Shown here one piece after another: positions 27,617-36,968 of a stretch of 64,000 nt of DNA. Positions within the stretch are counted from its first letter, which is position 1, and each line of letters starts with the position of its first letter. Made by a program: the position numbers and the translations under genes. Origin of the DNA: Deefgea piscis. GTDB taxonomy: Bacteria > Pseudomonadota > Gammaproteobacteria > Burkholderiales > Chitinibacteraceae. The stretch is taken from positions 2,294,001 through 2,358,000 of the forward strand of contig NZ_CP081149.1 in assembly GCF_019665785.1 (NCBI RefSeq), read 5' to 3'. The notes beneath the pieces are model-generated. The model saw nothing but the letters and a program-made list of their open reading frames with translations. It had not been told where the DNA came from and searched no databases.

Positions 27617-27635
27617 ATATAATATTATTTTATAT
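27617..27635. promoter_or_regulatory. palindrome ATATAA-N7-TTATAT, probable BigR operator
   Basis: It lies midway in the 81-bp gap between divergent blh and bigR. BigR is known to bind AT-rich inverted repeats that overlap the promoter of its operon. A single site here could repress both directions. Confidence 0.6.
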
Positions 27636-27670
27636 ATCATAAAGTCAAACAATATTCCTAGCGTGACACA

Positions 27671-28015
27671 ATGGACCCACAAGCAATGAAAGCCATGCGC
27701 CTTGCCGCCCATCAAGCAACGCAAACCTTAAAAATCATGGGCAATGAAGATCGCCTCTTATTGCTGTGCCAAATGGGCACGGGAGAGAAATGCGTTTCTG
27801 ACTTTGAAGACTTACTTGACATTCGCCAGCCGACTTTATCGCAACAATTGACCGTACTGCGTAATGCGGGGCTAGTAAATACTCGCCGAGATGGCAAACG
27901 AATTTATTACTCGCTGGCCAGTGAAGAAGTTCGACACTTAATCAGCGTTTTGTATGAGCTGTATTGCCCTATCGACCTCAATAGCAACACTTCGGAGCCC
28001 TCGCATGCAGATTGA
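27671..28015 (+). CDS. bigR: ArsR-family sulfide/persulfide-responsive repressor BigR
   Basis: 114-residue winged-helix repressor. The recognition helix region is Q-P-T-L-S-Q-Q-L-T-V-L-R, followed by the wing RRDGKRIYYSL. Cysteines are C33, C41 and C99. The 66-residue spacing of C33 and C99 equals that of the C42-C108 redox pair of BigR and C41-C107 of SqrR, so these two are the likely persulfide sensor. The metal-binding ELCVCDL motif of ArsR is absent. Its end overlaps pmpA by 11 bases. Confidence 0.9.
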   Translation: MDPQAMKAMRLAAHQATQTLKIMGNEDRLLLLCQMGTGEKCVSDFEDLLDIRQPTLSQQLTVLRNAGLVNTRRDGKRIYYSLASEEVRHLISVLYELYCPIDLNSNTSEPSHAD

Positions 28016-28430
28016 TTATGCAAACTTTACCCCGCTCGCGTCATTCGCTGGCGGCGCCTTGATTGGTCTATCGGCGGGCTTGCTGATTTTACTCGCCGGC
28101 AAAATCGCTGGCATTGCTGGCATCTTGGGCGGCTTAGTGAATAAGTCGCCAGATCGCACTTGGCGAGCTTTATTTGTGTTGGGCCTACTGATTTCACCTT
28201 GGGTTTGGCAACTATTTGCGCCGCTGCCGTCGTTAACAATGGTGACCTCAATACCCGGGCTGATCATCGCTGGCCTGCTGGTCGGTATCGGCACCCGCTA
28301 TGCTAATGGTTGCACTAGCGGACATGGTATTTGTGGACTATCACGGTTTTCATTGCGCTCATTGATTGCGGTGCTGGCCTTTATGAGTAGCGGCTTTGTC
28401 AGCGTCTACCTGATCAAACACATTCTTTAG
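28005..28430 (+). CDS. pmpA: YeeE/YedE half-transporter, first subunit
   Basis: 141-residue inner-membrane protein with four helices, one half of a YeeE/YedE-type sulfur transporter (PmpA in Xylella and Agrobacterium). The signature GTRYANGCTSGHGICGLSR holds the two cysteines believed to pass the sulfur species. The ATG at 28005 overlaps the bigR stop. PmpAB are proposed to move thiosulfate or related sulfur compounds; direction is unknown. Confidence 0.87.
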   Translation: MQIDYANFTPLASFAGGALIGLSAGLLILLAGKIAGIAGILGGLVNKSPDRTWRALFVLGLLISPWVWQLFAPLPSLTMVTSIPGLIIAGLLVGIGTRYANGCTSGHGICGLSRFSLRSLIAVLAFMSSGFVSVYLIKHIL

Positions 28431-28433
28431 GCG

Positions 28434-28856
28434 ATGAAGATGAAATTAAATGTTATCGGTCTGCTTACTGGTCTTCTTTTTGGCCTAGGTCTGTTATTGG
28501 CGGGCATGGCCAGCCCAGCAAAAGTACAGGGGTTTCTTGACATTACCGGACTATGGGACCCGAGTTTGGCCTTCGTTATGGCCGGCGGTATTAGCGTAGC
28601 GGTGATTTTCTTTACGCTGGCAAAAAAACGTAACACCACCCTAGTCACGCACGAGGCGATGAAATTACCCAATAACCAGACCATTGATGCCAGACTCATT
28701 CTTGGCAGCGTTGCCTTTGGCGCAGGCTGGGGCATTGCGGGCATCTGCCCCGGCCCAGCTTTAGTGGCCGTTGGCGCAGGATCAATTGGTGGGACTATTT
28801 TCTTTGCTGCCATGTGGGCCGGCATGCTGCTGTTTGATCGGTTACAAGCGAGATGA
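28434..28856 (+). CDS. pmpB: YeeE/YedE half-transporter, second subunit (DUF6691)
   Basis: 140-residue four-helix membrane protein, the partner of pmpA. G-M-A-S-P-A-K-V-Q-G-F-L-D and FGAGWGIAGICPGPALV are the DUF6691/PmpB motifs, the latter with a conserved Cys. It starts three bases after pmpA and overlaps sulP by ATGA, so the three membrane genes are coupled. Confidence 0.87.
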   Translation: MKMKLNVIGLLTGLLFGLGLLLAGMASPAKVQGFLDITGLWDPSLAFVMAGGISVAVIFFTLAKKRNTTLVTHEAMKLPNNQTIDARLILGSVAFGAGWGIAGICPGPALVAVGAGSIGGTIFFAAMWAGMLLFDRLQAR

Positions 28857-30571
28857 AATTACCCATCTTGCAATGGCTACCCAATTATCGCTGTGAGCTA
28901 GCATACGGCGACTTTGGCGCCAGCATTATTGTCGCCTTATTACTTATCCCGCAAGGTTTGGCTTATGCACAACTGGCGGGTTTACCTGCACTGGCGGGCA
29001 TCTACGCCAGCATTGCACCCGTTTTGATCTATGCCTTGTTAGGCAGCAGTATGACCCAATCGGTTGGCCCAATGGCGATTACGTCAGCGATGGCCGCGAC
29101 CGCACTAATGCCCCTCGCGCCAGTCGGCAGTGCTAGCTATATCGCTCTGGCTAGCACTTTAACCTTAATCTCTGGCTTATTTATGCTGTCTTTTGGCAGC
29201 TTTAAACTCGGTAAACTCACGCGGATTTTATCGATTCCAGTGATTCAAGGCTTTAGTGCCGGCACGGCGCTATTAATCGCACTAACACAAACCGGCGCAT
29301 TACTCAGCGTTTCATGGCAAAGCAGCAATCTGATTGATTGGCTCATCGCCGCCCCTAATGCATTACAACAACTGAGCGTCATCCCGACACTGTTTGGCCT
29401 GATTGGTTTGGCCTTATTGTGGGCCAGTGGGGCACCAACGATTTCACTACTGCAACGCTGGGGAATGAGCTTCAAAGTTGCGCAACTCATCAGCCGAGTT
29501 TTGCCTTTGTTCGTGCTTATTTTGGCCGGTTTAGTACTGCAATTTGGTCTGACTGATCAGCCTAAAATCCAAATTATTGGCACACTACCGAGCGCTGGAT
29601 TGAGCATTGTTGGCCCACAAATCAGCCTTAATGCGCTGGAGCAGCTTTGGCTTCCCGCGCTGTTAATTGGTTTAGCTGGATTTTTACAAAGCATCACCAT
29701 CGCGCAAACCATTGCCGCTGAGCGCAATGAAAAAATCTCAGTCGATCAGGAATTTATCGCACTCGGTGGCGGCAATATTGCAGCGGCGTTTGTTGGCGGC
29801 ATGCCCGTGAGCGGAGGGTTTTCTCGCACCGCGGTCAATGCCAGCGCAGGGGCGCACACCCCACTCGCGGGCGTGATGACTGCCATTTGGATGCTATTGG
29901 GACTGCTTTTTCTTAAAGATGTAATCGCGCTATTGCCGCTGCCTTTATTGGCGGCGACCATTATCTTAGCCACCATCAAAATGCTCAGCCCTGCCTCTTT
30001 ACGCGCAGCATGGCGTATTGATCGCCGCGATGGTGCCGCTTGGCTACTGACATTTTGCTGCGTCTTACTGGTTGGCCCAATTAACGGCATCGCCATTGGC
30101 GTAGGTGTTTCTTTATTGCTGTTTATTTTACGCACCAGCAAACCGCATCTTGCGGTTATTGGCCGTATTGCCGGCAGCGAGCACTTTCGCAATACGCGGT
30201 TTTTTAAAGTAGAAATGCCAGCCCACATTGTGGCGATTCGAATCGATGAAAGTCTTTACTTTGGCAATTGCAATCAAGTCGTTGAGCAATGTGAACGATA
30301 TTTATTGGATTATCCCGGCGCTAAAAATTTAATTTTGGTGCTATCGGCGGTAAACTCAATTGACGTCAGCGCAATCGAAGCTTTGCGTGATTTTCGCAAG
30401 TCCCTGGCGCAAAAAGGCATCACGCTGCATCTAGCCGAAGTCAAACGTCACGTACAAAACACCTTGCAACACAGTGCATTTCTGGGTGAACTAGCCAGAC
30501 CGATTTTTCTCTCCACCCATATCGCCGTCAAAACACTGAGTGAACCTGCGGAGGAGGATTTCAGTATTTAA
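28853..30571 (+). CDS. SulP-family anion permease with STAS domain
   Basis: 572-residue SLC26/SulP transporter. Some 12-14 helices fill residues 1-420, starting with the family motif G-A-S-I-I-V-A-L-L-L-I-P-Q-G-L-A-Y-A-Q-L-A-G. A cytoplasmic STAS domain covers about 440-555 (VVAIRIDESLYFGN, LVLSAVNSIDVSAIEAL). In Blh operons of other bacteria this protein is proposed to export sulfite or sulfate formed from persulfide. It ends the bigR operon, followed by a terminator. Confidence 0.92.
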   Translation: MKLPILQWLPNYRCELAYGDFGASIIVALLLIPQGLAYAQLAGLPALAGIYASIAPVLIYALLGSSMTQSVGPMAITSAMAATALMPLAPVGSASYIALASTLTLISGLFMLSFGSFKLGKLTRILSIPVIQGFSAGTALLIALTQTGALLSVSWQSSNLIDWLIAAPNALQQLSVIPTLFGLIGLALLWASGAPTISLLQRWGMSFKVAQLISRVLPLFVLILAGLVLQFGLTDQPKIQIIGTLPSAGLSIVGPQISLNALEQLWLPALLIGLAGFLQSITIAQTIAAERNEKISVDQEFIALGGGNIAAAFVGGMPVSGGFSRTAVNASAGAHTPLAGVMTAIWMLLGLLFLKDVIALLPLPLLAATIILATIKMLSPASLRAAWRIDRRDGAAWLLTFCCVLLVGPINGIAIGVGVSLLLFILRTSKPHLAVIGRIAGSEHFRNTRFFKVEMPAHIVAIRIDESLYFGNCNQVVEQCERYLLDYPGAKNLILVLSAVNSIDVSAIEALRDFRKSLAQKGITLHLAEVKRHVQNTLQHSAFLGELARPIFLSTHIAVKTLSEPAEEDFSI

Positions 30572-30729
30572 TTGCGGGTTAAATAATTACGACGCTAATG
30601 GCATACCGTGGCTGTGGCATGATATCCACATCCAGTTGAATGTAGGGATTATTGATCAGGTATTTAACTGCAAGGCAAGCCAATAATAATCCATAGAGAG
30701 ATACCCTGTAATTTCAACCTAGTAAACAA

Positions 30730-30760
30730 AAAAGCCGTTCAAATAATGAACGGCTTTTTT
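30730..30760. terminator. bidirectional terminator between sulP and chemoreceptor gene
   Basis: AAAAGCCGTTC (30730-30740), loop AAATAAT, GAACGGCTTTT (30748-30758), followed by more T. It serves both convergent units. Confidence 0.92.
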
Positions 30761-30790
30761 ACACTTAGTGTAGAGAACTAGGCATCGAGA

Positions 30791-32863
30791 CTAGAGATTA
30801 AATCCAGACACAATGGTTTTTAGATGTAAGGCCATTTTCTCCAAATCTTTCACCGAAGCGCCTACTTCAGACATCGCATCACTATTGCGTTGTGACATAT
30901 TGCTAATGGTCTCGATGTTTTGCGCGATATCGGTACTGGCCGCAGCTTGTTCACGTGTGGCGTTGGCAATGTCGCCAATGTTAACCAGCATCTGCTCTGT
31001 ACCAGCACGAACCGTATTCATTGATTCGGCAGCTTGGCGTGACAACTGTACGCTCGCGCCCACTTGCTGCTGAGTTACTTGCATATGATCACCCGCTTTA
31101 TGAATCTCGCCTTGAATCGCATTCACGATTTTAGAAATCTCAATCGTTGCCTCCCCCGAGCGCCCAGCGAGTTTTCGCACTTCATCGGCCACCACCGCAA
31201 AGCCGCGCCCCATATCCCCAGCGCGCGCCGCTTCAATCGCTGCGTTCAGTGCCAACAAATTAGTTTGGTCGGCAATTTCTTTAATCGTTTGCACAATCTG
31301 ATTCACTTGCAAAGACTGGGTATTCAAGCTTTGCATCGACGCCACCAAATGCGCCATTGTTTCGTGAATTTGCGCGATTTCTTTCGCCACTTCATCGACT
31401 TTAAACTGGCTGGCCGAGGTTTCTTTGCCGGTTTCACGTGCCGTTTGTTCAAAATCATGCGCCGAATCGGCAATGTGCTGAATACTGACGGTGACTTCTT
31501 CAACACTGGCCGCAGTGGAGATCGCTGCCTCAGCCTGATGAATTGACGATGTTTTCACCGTTTCAGCGGGCCCCGCTAATTGCTGGCTGGCCTGACTAAC
31601 CGCTTCGCTTTGCGAGCGAACATCTAAAAACATACCGCGTAGCGTGACGACAAATTGATTAAATGCTTGCGCGGTGCGGCCAATTTCATCTTGGCCATGA
31701 ATCGGCAATTGCCGCGTCAAATCGCCCTGACCACTAGAGACTTCTTCCATCGCGATGGCTAAACGGCGCAGCGGGGCAATCAAGATATTGAGGACCACAC
31801 TCAATACCGCAACAATCAACACCAGCGCAATCAAGCCCACTACGATCGCCCAGTTTCGTACCGACACCGCTTCGGCCACCACCACCGACTCAGGTACGAC
31901 CACCCCCACAGACCATGGCTGCTGGCTATTGCCTATTTTGATCGGCTGATATTCATACAACAGGCCATCGCGCTCAAAATGCACCGCTTTGCCAGCACGT
32001 AAATCAGCCATAAATCCAGCTGGATAATCCGCCTCGTCGACCTTTTTACCGGCTTTTGCCGCATCGGGCGCCACCACATACAGACCGCCATTCGAAATCA
32101 AATTCACATGCCCCACACCAAAAGGCTTAGCTTGGCCGATGCTCGTTTGCAAAGACGCCAAAGGCAAATCAACGGCGGCAACGCCTAAAAATTGCCCCGC
32201 AGCATTTTTTATCGCCACCACCAATGACGACAGCAACACTTGCTGGCCATTTACATCGTACGACGTTGGCTCAGTCACCGTGTCTTGCTGGCGCTGCTTA
32301 GGCACATAATAAAAATCGCCCCAGCCGGCAGTTTCGTACGGTGCTTGATATTGCAAAGGATTGGCTCGAAATGGCTCAGCGGCGGCTTTTTGTGCCGAGC
32401 CCAATAATGTATCTTGAATAATCTTGCCTTCACTACGAACAATATAGGGGGTATATCGTCCTGTAGGATCATGCTTGGGCCAATCCTGTCGATACCCATC
32501 GTCCTTACCATCTAGCGCATTGGGCTCCCACACCATATACAAACCAGAAGCGAGAGGTTGCGAGGCCAACATACTCATCATGACGTTATCGAGTACTTTA
32601 CGCTCAGGAACACCATTCGCTTGCATCCCTGTCATCGCCAGCGCTAGATTAATCGGCAATTGGTAAGCGGCAGTAAACTGACCTTCAACTTGATCGGCAT
32701 AAGCACGCGCTTGTTCTTGCAAGCGCAATAAGCCTTGTGCCTTAGCCGATTGATAGGCATTGCTGGCAATAATTAAAATCATTGCCGAAAAACCAGTCAC
32801 AATGGCGACAGAGGTAAACAACAAGATTTTGGTTCTTAAACTCATACGGCTTAAGTGCAGCAT
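30791..32863 (-). CDS. methyl-accepting chemotaxis protein with dCache sensor
   Basis: 690-residue chemoreceptor. TM1 is about 13-33, the periplasmic double-Cache domain about 38-330 ([21 protein letters not shown] is the typical Cache ligand-pocket region), TM2 about 336-360, HAMP about 362-415. The signalling hairpin tip reads [19 protein letters not shown]. The C-terminus has no NWETF CheR pentapeptide. Cache receptors commonly bind amino acids, organic acids or amines; the ligand is not predictable. ATG 32863 with GGA six bases upstream is preferred over the internal one at 32845. Confidence 0.95.
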   Translation of the reverse strand: MLHLSRMSLRTKILLFTSVAIVTGFSAMILIIASNAYQSAKAQGLLRLQEQARAYADQVEGQFTAAYQLPINLALAMTGMQANGVPERKVLDNVMMSMLASQPLASGLYMVWEPNALDGKDDGYRQDWPKHDPTGRYTPYIVRSEGKIIQDTLLGSAQKAAAEPFRANPLQYQAPYETAGWGDFYYVPKQRQQDTVTEPTSYDVNGQQVLLSSLVVAIKNAAGQFLGVAAVDLPLASLQTSIGQAKPFGVGHVNLISNGGLYVVAPDAAKAGKKVDEADYPAGFMADLRAGKAVHFERDGLLYEYQPIKIGNSQQPWSVGVVVPESVVVAEAVSVRNWAIVVGLIALVLIVAVLSVVLNILIAPLRRLAIAMEEVSSGQGDLTRQLPIHGQDEIGRTAQAFNQFVVTLRGMFLDVRSQSEAVSQASQQLAGPAETVKTSSIHQAEAAISTAASVEEVTVSIQHIADSAHDFEQTARETGKETSASQFKVDEVAKEIAQIHETMAHLVASMQSLNTQSLQVNQIVQTIKEIADQTNLLALNAAIEAARAGDMGRGFAVVADEVRKLAGRSGEATIEISKIVNAIQGEIHKAGDHMQVTQQQVGASVQLSRQAAESMNTVRAGTEQMLVNIGDIANATREQAAASTDIAQNIETISNMSQRNSDAMSEVGASVKDLEKMALHLKTIVSGFNL

Positions 32864-32885
32864 TTGAAATCCAGCGAGATAGGTA

Positions 32886-32910
32886 ATTAGTTATATTAAT
32901 TTTAACTAAT
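32886..32910. promoter_or_regulatory. inverted repeat ATTAGTTA-N9-TAACTAAT before chemoreceptor gene
   Basis: Perfect 8-bp arms, 23 bases upstream of the ATG. It looks like an operator or an mRNA leader hairpin; the regulator is unknown. Confidence 0.4.
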
Positions 32911-32957
32911 ACGGCACTATTCACCTAGACAAATCAACGGCAACAGCAAATCGAACA

Positions 32958-34001
32958 CTATTCGGCTTGAAAGTAAATCACGTGCTCGCATTCCACCTCA
33001 ATACCAATGGCTTCGCCAATCGCATGATTGTGATGGCTAGGCACCAAAGACAGCACCTTATGCCCTGAAGGCAGCGCCAAAGTGTACAAAAAATGCGCGC
33101 CGCGAAATACCTTCGCCACGACCTCGGCCTTGAGCGGACTGTGATCGACATGCACAATATCATCCGGGCGAATCAGCACTTCCATTTCGCTGCCGATACC
33201 ACATTCAATCGGCACCGTACGGCAAATCTCACCGAGTTCAAATTCAATACAATTGGGCCCACTTAAGCGCGCGGGCAGCATCACCCCTTCACCAATAAAA
33301 TTGGCCACAAAGCGATCCGCCGGCTCATGATACAAATCATAAGGTGCAGCCCATTGCCGTAATGCACCATCGTGCATCACGCCCACGCGATCAGCCATCG
33401 CAAACGCTTCGCGCTGATCATGCGTCACTAAAATCGCCGTGGTTCCACTGGCTTTTAAAATCGCCCGCACCTCTTGCCCCAAACGCTCACGCAACTCAAC
33501 GTCTAAATTTGAGAACGGTTCATCCAGCAAAAGCAATCGCGGCTTGGGTGCTAAGGCGCGCGCCAATGCCACGCGCTGCTGTTGCCCACCGGACAATTGA
33601 TGCGGATAGCGATCTTCCACATGGCTTAAGCCGACCAACTCCAGCAGTTCAGCGATTTTCTTGGCGTCTTGCTGAGCGTCTTTTTTAGGTAAACCAAACG
33701 CAATATTCGCCGACACCGTTAAATGCGGAAATAAAGCGTAATCTTGAAACACCATGCCGATGCCGCGCTCTTGCACCGGCGTTTGCAATTGCGCCGAGCC
33801 TACTTTGCGTCCAGCCAAAATAATTTGTCCGCCAAGCAAGGGTTCAAACCCTGCAATCGCGCGTAAAACCGTGGTTTTACCGCAGCCCGAAGCGCCGAGC
33901 AAACAGCCTATTTCACCTTCGAGTAATTCAAACGACAAATCTTCAACGACTTTACGCCCGGCAAACGAAACTGCCAGCGCCTCAACTTGTAGCAATGCCA
34001 T
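32958..34001 (-). CDS. fbpC: ferric iron ABC transporter ATP-binding protein
   Basis: 347-residue cytoplasmic ATPase. Walker A GASGCGKTT (36-44), Q-loop VFQDYALFPHLTV, signature LSGGQQQR, Walker B LLLLDEP and the H-loop THDQ are all intact. A C-terminal TOBE-like regulatory domain covers about 235-347. Energises import of ferric ion with FbpA and FbpB. ATG 34001 shares one base with the fbpB stop (TAATG). Confidence 0.92.
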   Translation of the reverse strand: MALLQVEALAVSFAGRKVVEDLSFELLEGEIGCLLGASGCGKTTVLRAIAGFEPLLGGQIILAGRKVGSAQLQTPVQERGIGMVFQDYALFPHLTVSANIAFGLPKKDAQQDAKKIAELLELVGLSHVEDRYPHQLSGGQQQRVALARALAPKPRLLLLDEPFSNLDVELRERLGQEVRAILKASGTTAILVTHDQREAFAMADRVGVMHDGALRQWAAPYDLYHEPADRFVANFIGEGVMLPARLSGPNCIEFELGEICRTVPIECGIGSEMEVLIRPDDIVHVDHSPLKAEVVAKVFRGAHFLYTLALPSGHKVLSLVPSHHNHAIGEAIGIEVECEHVIYFQAE

Positions 34002-35602
34002 TATTCACTCTCTGATTTTCTAACCAATAAAATCACTGGCAATAAGCCACTGATTACAATCAATAAACTCGGCAAAGCCGCGTTTTGCCACATGCCTTCA
34101 GACGTCATTTCAAACACCCGTACCGCCAAGGTATCCCAACCAAATGGGCGCGTCATCAAGGTGATTGGCATTTCTTTCATTACATCGACAAACACCATCA
34201 ACACCGCCGTCATCACCCCGCCTTGCAGTAGCGGTAAATGCAAACGCCACAATAAACCGCGCTCACTCACCCCTAAGGTGCGCGCCGCATCTTCTTGATT
34301 ACGACTAATCCTTTGCATCGCACTATCAATCGGTTGAAAGCCCACCGCCATAAACCGCGCCGCCAAAGCCAGCAGCATCACCGCCACTGAGCCTTTTAAA
34401 ATCTGAAACGTCGTAAAGCCCAAAGCATGGGCAATGGGCAGCAATTGATTATCTAGCCACGCAATCGGTATAAACACCCCAACGGCTAACACCGTCCCCG
34501 GTACGGCATAACCCACGGTGGCGATTCTTACCAAGACTGAGGTGATTTTTGCTGGATAGCGGCGCTGCACATACACCATTAGCAATGCCAATACAGTGAC
34601 AATCAATGCCGCCAACAAAGAGATGCCGATCGAGCGCAAAATAAACCCCGGATAGCGCGAATCAAAATCCTCACGCCAAACTTCAGCACACCAAACTAGC
34701 AGTTGCACCATCGGAATTAAAAACGCTAATAGCAGCACCAAGGTACAAGCCGCTGTGGCCCAACGACCTTGCGAGCGCGTCAAAATAATCCGTTCACGCG
34801 CCACAATCCGGCCATGATAGCGGCGAGCACCCCGCCCCCAACGCTCAAGCCCGAGCATCAGTAGCACCAACAACACCAGCAAAGAGGCCAATTGCGAGGC
34901 TGCAGTGAGGTTAAATAATGAAAACCACGATTTATAAATGGCGGTGGTAAAGGTATCAAAATTAAAAATGGACACCGTGCCAAAGTCAGCCAGCGTTTCC
35001 ATCAGCGCCAACGTCACACCACCAATAAGCCAAGGCCGCGCCATGGGCAATGCCACAGCAAAAAACGCCCGAGGACGAGACATGCCCAACATTTGTGCTG
35101 CCTCAAGTGCACGTTTACCTTGGGTTAAAAACGCATTTCTAGCGAGCAAATACACATAGGGATAAAACGCCAACGACATCACCAAAATCACGCCGCCAGT
35201 ACTGCGAATGCGCGGAAACCACGCCGACGAGCCCGTCCATTCACGCAATAGCGTTTGTACCGGCCCAGTAAAATCTAAAAATCCCACCATCACAAAAGCC
35301 AGCACATAGGCTGGCATGGCCAAAGGCAACATTAAAGCCCAAGCAAAAAATTTCCGTCCGGGGAACTGGCATACGGCGGTAAGCCAAGCCAGCGGCACGC
35401 CCAAGAGCAACACCCCTAGACCCACGCCCACGATCAAGATCAGGGTATTTTTGAGTACATCGGGCAAGACATATTCAGATAAATGCTGCCAAATTTCAGG
35501 CTCGGGATGCAAGAAAGATCCCATCACCACCAACAGCGGAATCAGGGTCAGCAATGCAATTGGCAACAGCAGCACCGCACCGCGTGGAGACATAAAACGC
35601 AT
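34001..35602 (-). CDS. fbpB: ferric iron ABC transporter permease, fused double domain
   Basis: 533-residue permease with two BPD_transp_1 halves and about 12 helices, as in FbpB/SfuB. Both EAA-type coupling loops are visible: ALEAAQMLGMSRPRAFFAVALPMARP and EDAARTLGVSERGLLWRLHLPLL (each given only in part here by position, about residues 165-190 and 445-468). I start at ATG 35602 (MRFMSPRG) with GGA upstream; the reading to 35731 would run through a terminator-like hairpin. Confidence 0.9.
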   Translation of the reverse strand: MRFMSPRGAVLLLPIALLTLIPLLVVMGSFLHPEPEIWQHLSEYVLPDVLKNTLILIVGVGLGVLLLGVPLAWLTAVCQFPGRKFFAWALMLPLAMPAYVLAFVMVGFLDFTGPVQTLLREWTGSSAWFPRIRSTGGVILVMSLAFYPYVYLLARNAFLTQGKRALEAAQMLGMSRPRAFFAVALPMARPWLIGGVTLALMETLADFGTVSIFNFDTFTTAIYKSWFSLFNLTAASQLASLLVLLVLLMLGLERWGRGARRYHGRIVARERIILTRSQGRWATAACTLVLLLAFLIPMVQLLVWCAEVWREDFDSRYPGFILRSIGISLLAALIVTVLALLMVYVQRRYPAKITSVLVRIATVGYAVPGTVLAVGVFIPIAWLDNQLLPIAHALGFTTFQILKGSVAVMLLALAARFMAVGFQPIDSAMQRISRNQEDAARTLGVSERGLLWRLHLPLLQGGVMTAVLMVFVDVMKEMPITLMTRPFGWDTLAVRVFEMTSEGMWQNAALPSLLIVISGLLPVILLVRKSESE

Positions 35603-35620
35603 TAGAAATCCAAAAATATG

Positions 35621-35647
35621 AAAAAGGCAGCCGATTAACGGCTGCCT
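35621..35647 (-). terminator. intrinsic terminator/attenuator between fbpA and fbpB
   Basis: On the reverse strand AGGCAGCCG, loop TTAAT, CGGCTGCCT then T5, ending 19 bases before the fbpB start. It sits inside the operon, so partial readthrough would give more FbpA than FbpBC. Confidence 0.8.
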
Positions 35648-35811
35648 ATGAATTGTAATCGGGCGCGGGCGATATGCCACGTATTGATTACAATAAAATG
35701 AAAGCGAAGTACGACATATCCATTTTAACAAACAAGCTCAAAACACACTAAGAACGAAAACAACAGCGTGTTTTGCGGCAAGATTCACTGGAGGTCGTAC
35801 TTACAATGACA

Positions 35812-36807
35812 TTATTTATATCCAGCACGGTCCATTAATTTAACCGCTTGCGATTGCAATTCACCGGCTTTACTCATATTGATTAAGTTTTGCTTAAATG
35901 GGCCCCAAGAAGCTACCAATTGATCGGGCTTAACCGCTGGATTAACAGGAAATTCCATGTCTTTATCGGCATAGATATTTTGCGCTTTCGGCGACGACAA
36001 CCATTCGATCAACTTCAAAGCACCCGCTTCATTTTTGGCGTAGCGTGTTACACCAGCGCCCGAAACATTGACATGCACGCCCTCAGCTTTTTGATTGGCC
36101 CAGAATAATTTAGCGTTAAATTTAGGGTCTTTCTCAACAATTCGGCCGTAATAATAGGTGTTGGCAATACCCACACCACACTGACCGGCAGCAATGGCTT
36201 CCAACAATTTAGTGTCATCAGGGAATACATTGGTCGCTAAGTTTGCCACCCAACCGCGAACAATTTTCTCGGTTTTCGCTTCGCCATATTGCGCGATCAT
36301 CATCGCAACCAATGACTGGTTGTAGACTTTTTTACTAGTGCGTAAGCATAATTTGCCTTTCCATTTTGGATCGGCCAAGTCTTCATACGTCGACAACTGA
36401 TCGGCGTTCACTAACTCTGGGTTGTAAAACATGGTGCGTGCGCGCACTGAGAGGCCATACCATTGCCCTTTTTGATCACGCAAATGCGCTGGAATATTCG
36501 CGTCTAACACTTTTGAGTTCACTGTTTTCAACAAACCCAAATTCGATGCTTGCCAAAGATTACCCGCATCCACAGTAATCAGCATATCTGCTGGGGTGTT
36601 GCTGCCTTCAGCCTGTAGACGCGCCATCAATGGACCTTCTTTATCGGTCAACACTTTGATTTCAACGCCAGTTTGCTGGGTATACGCATCAAACAATGGC
36701 TTAATTAATTGCTCATTGCGTGCGCTATAAACAGTGACGGTTTCTGCCTGAGCAAAGCCCGACAGCAAAGACAAGGTCAGCACAGAGAATGCGATGCGTT
36801 TCATCAT
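35812..36807 (-). CDS. fbpA: periplasmic ferric ion-binding protein
   Basis: 331-residue class II iron-binding protein. Signal peptide about 1-21 (ends GFAQA). V-Y-S-A-R-N-E at the mature start and the tyrosine cluster NTYYYGR, which supplies the Fe(III)-binding tyrosines, are typical of FbpA/FutA. Captures free ferric ion in the periplasm for FbpBC. A Fur-like box lies upstream, as expected for iron-repressed genes. Confidence 0.93.
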   Translation of the reverse strand: MMKRIAFSVLTLSLLSGFAQAETVTVYSARNEQLIKPLFDAYTQQTGVEIKVLTDKEGPLMARLQAEGSNTPADMLITVDAGNLWQASNLGLLKTVNSKVLDANIPAHLRDQKGQWYGLSVRARTMFYNPELVNADQLSTYEDLADPKWKGKLCLRTSKKVYNQSLVAMMIAQYGEAKTEKIVRGWVANLATNVFPDDTKLLEAIAAGQCGVGIANTYYYGRIVEKDPKFNAKLFWANQKAEGVHVNVSGAGVTRYAKNEAGALKLIEWLSSPKAQNIYADKDMEFPVNPAVKPDQLVASWGPFKQNLINMSKAGELQSQAVKLMDRAGYK

Positions 36808-36852
36808 GAGTCATTCCAAAAAAAAGAAAGGTAAAGTGCGATCACTGTAGCA

Positions 36853-36871
36853 CACAATAGCAATCATTCTC
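36853..36871. promoter_or_regulatory. Fur-box-like site before fbpA
   Basis: CACAATAGCAATCATTCTC matches 13 of 19 positions of the classical Fur box. It is 45 bases upstream of the fbpA start, a suitable place for repression by Fe-Fur, and could also touch the rdgC promoter on the other side. Confidence 0.6.
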
Positions 36872-36968
36872 AATATCATATACAAAGCTAACCGACTCTT
36901 TTTCGCTTATGATTTTGCGTCTGCCGCCAGCAGCGCTACAATCGCCTACCCAGATAAAGGAAAGCCCC

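Noticed and set aside
26717..27724. Longer start for blh at 27724
   Set aside because: Would run through the divergent promoter and into bigR; ATG 27589 has a proper ribosome site.
32864..32957. Sigma-28 promoter for the chemoreceptor gene
   Set aside because: GCCGTATT resembles a -10 but no TAAAGTTT-like element lies 11 bases upstream.
34001..35731. Longer start for fbpB at 35731
   Set aside because: Passes through the terminator-like hairpin at 35621-35647; ATG 35602 gives the normal permease N-terminus.
35740..35774. AAAACAC...GTGTTTT inverted repeat after fbpA
   Set aside because: Seven AT-rich pairs over a 21-base loop; too weak to call a terminator.
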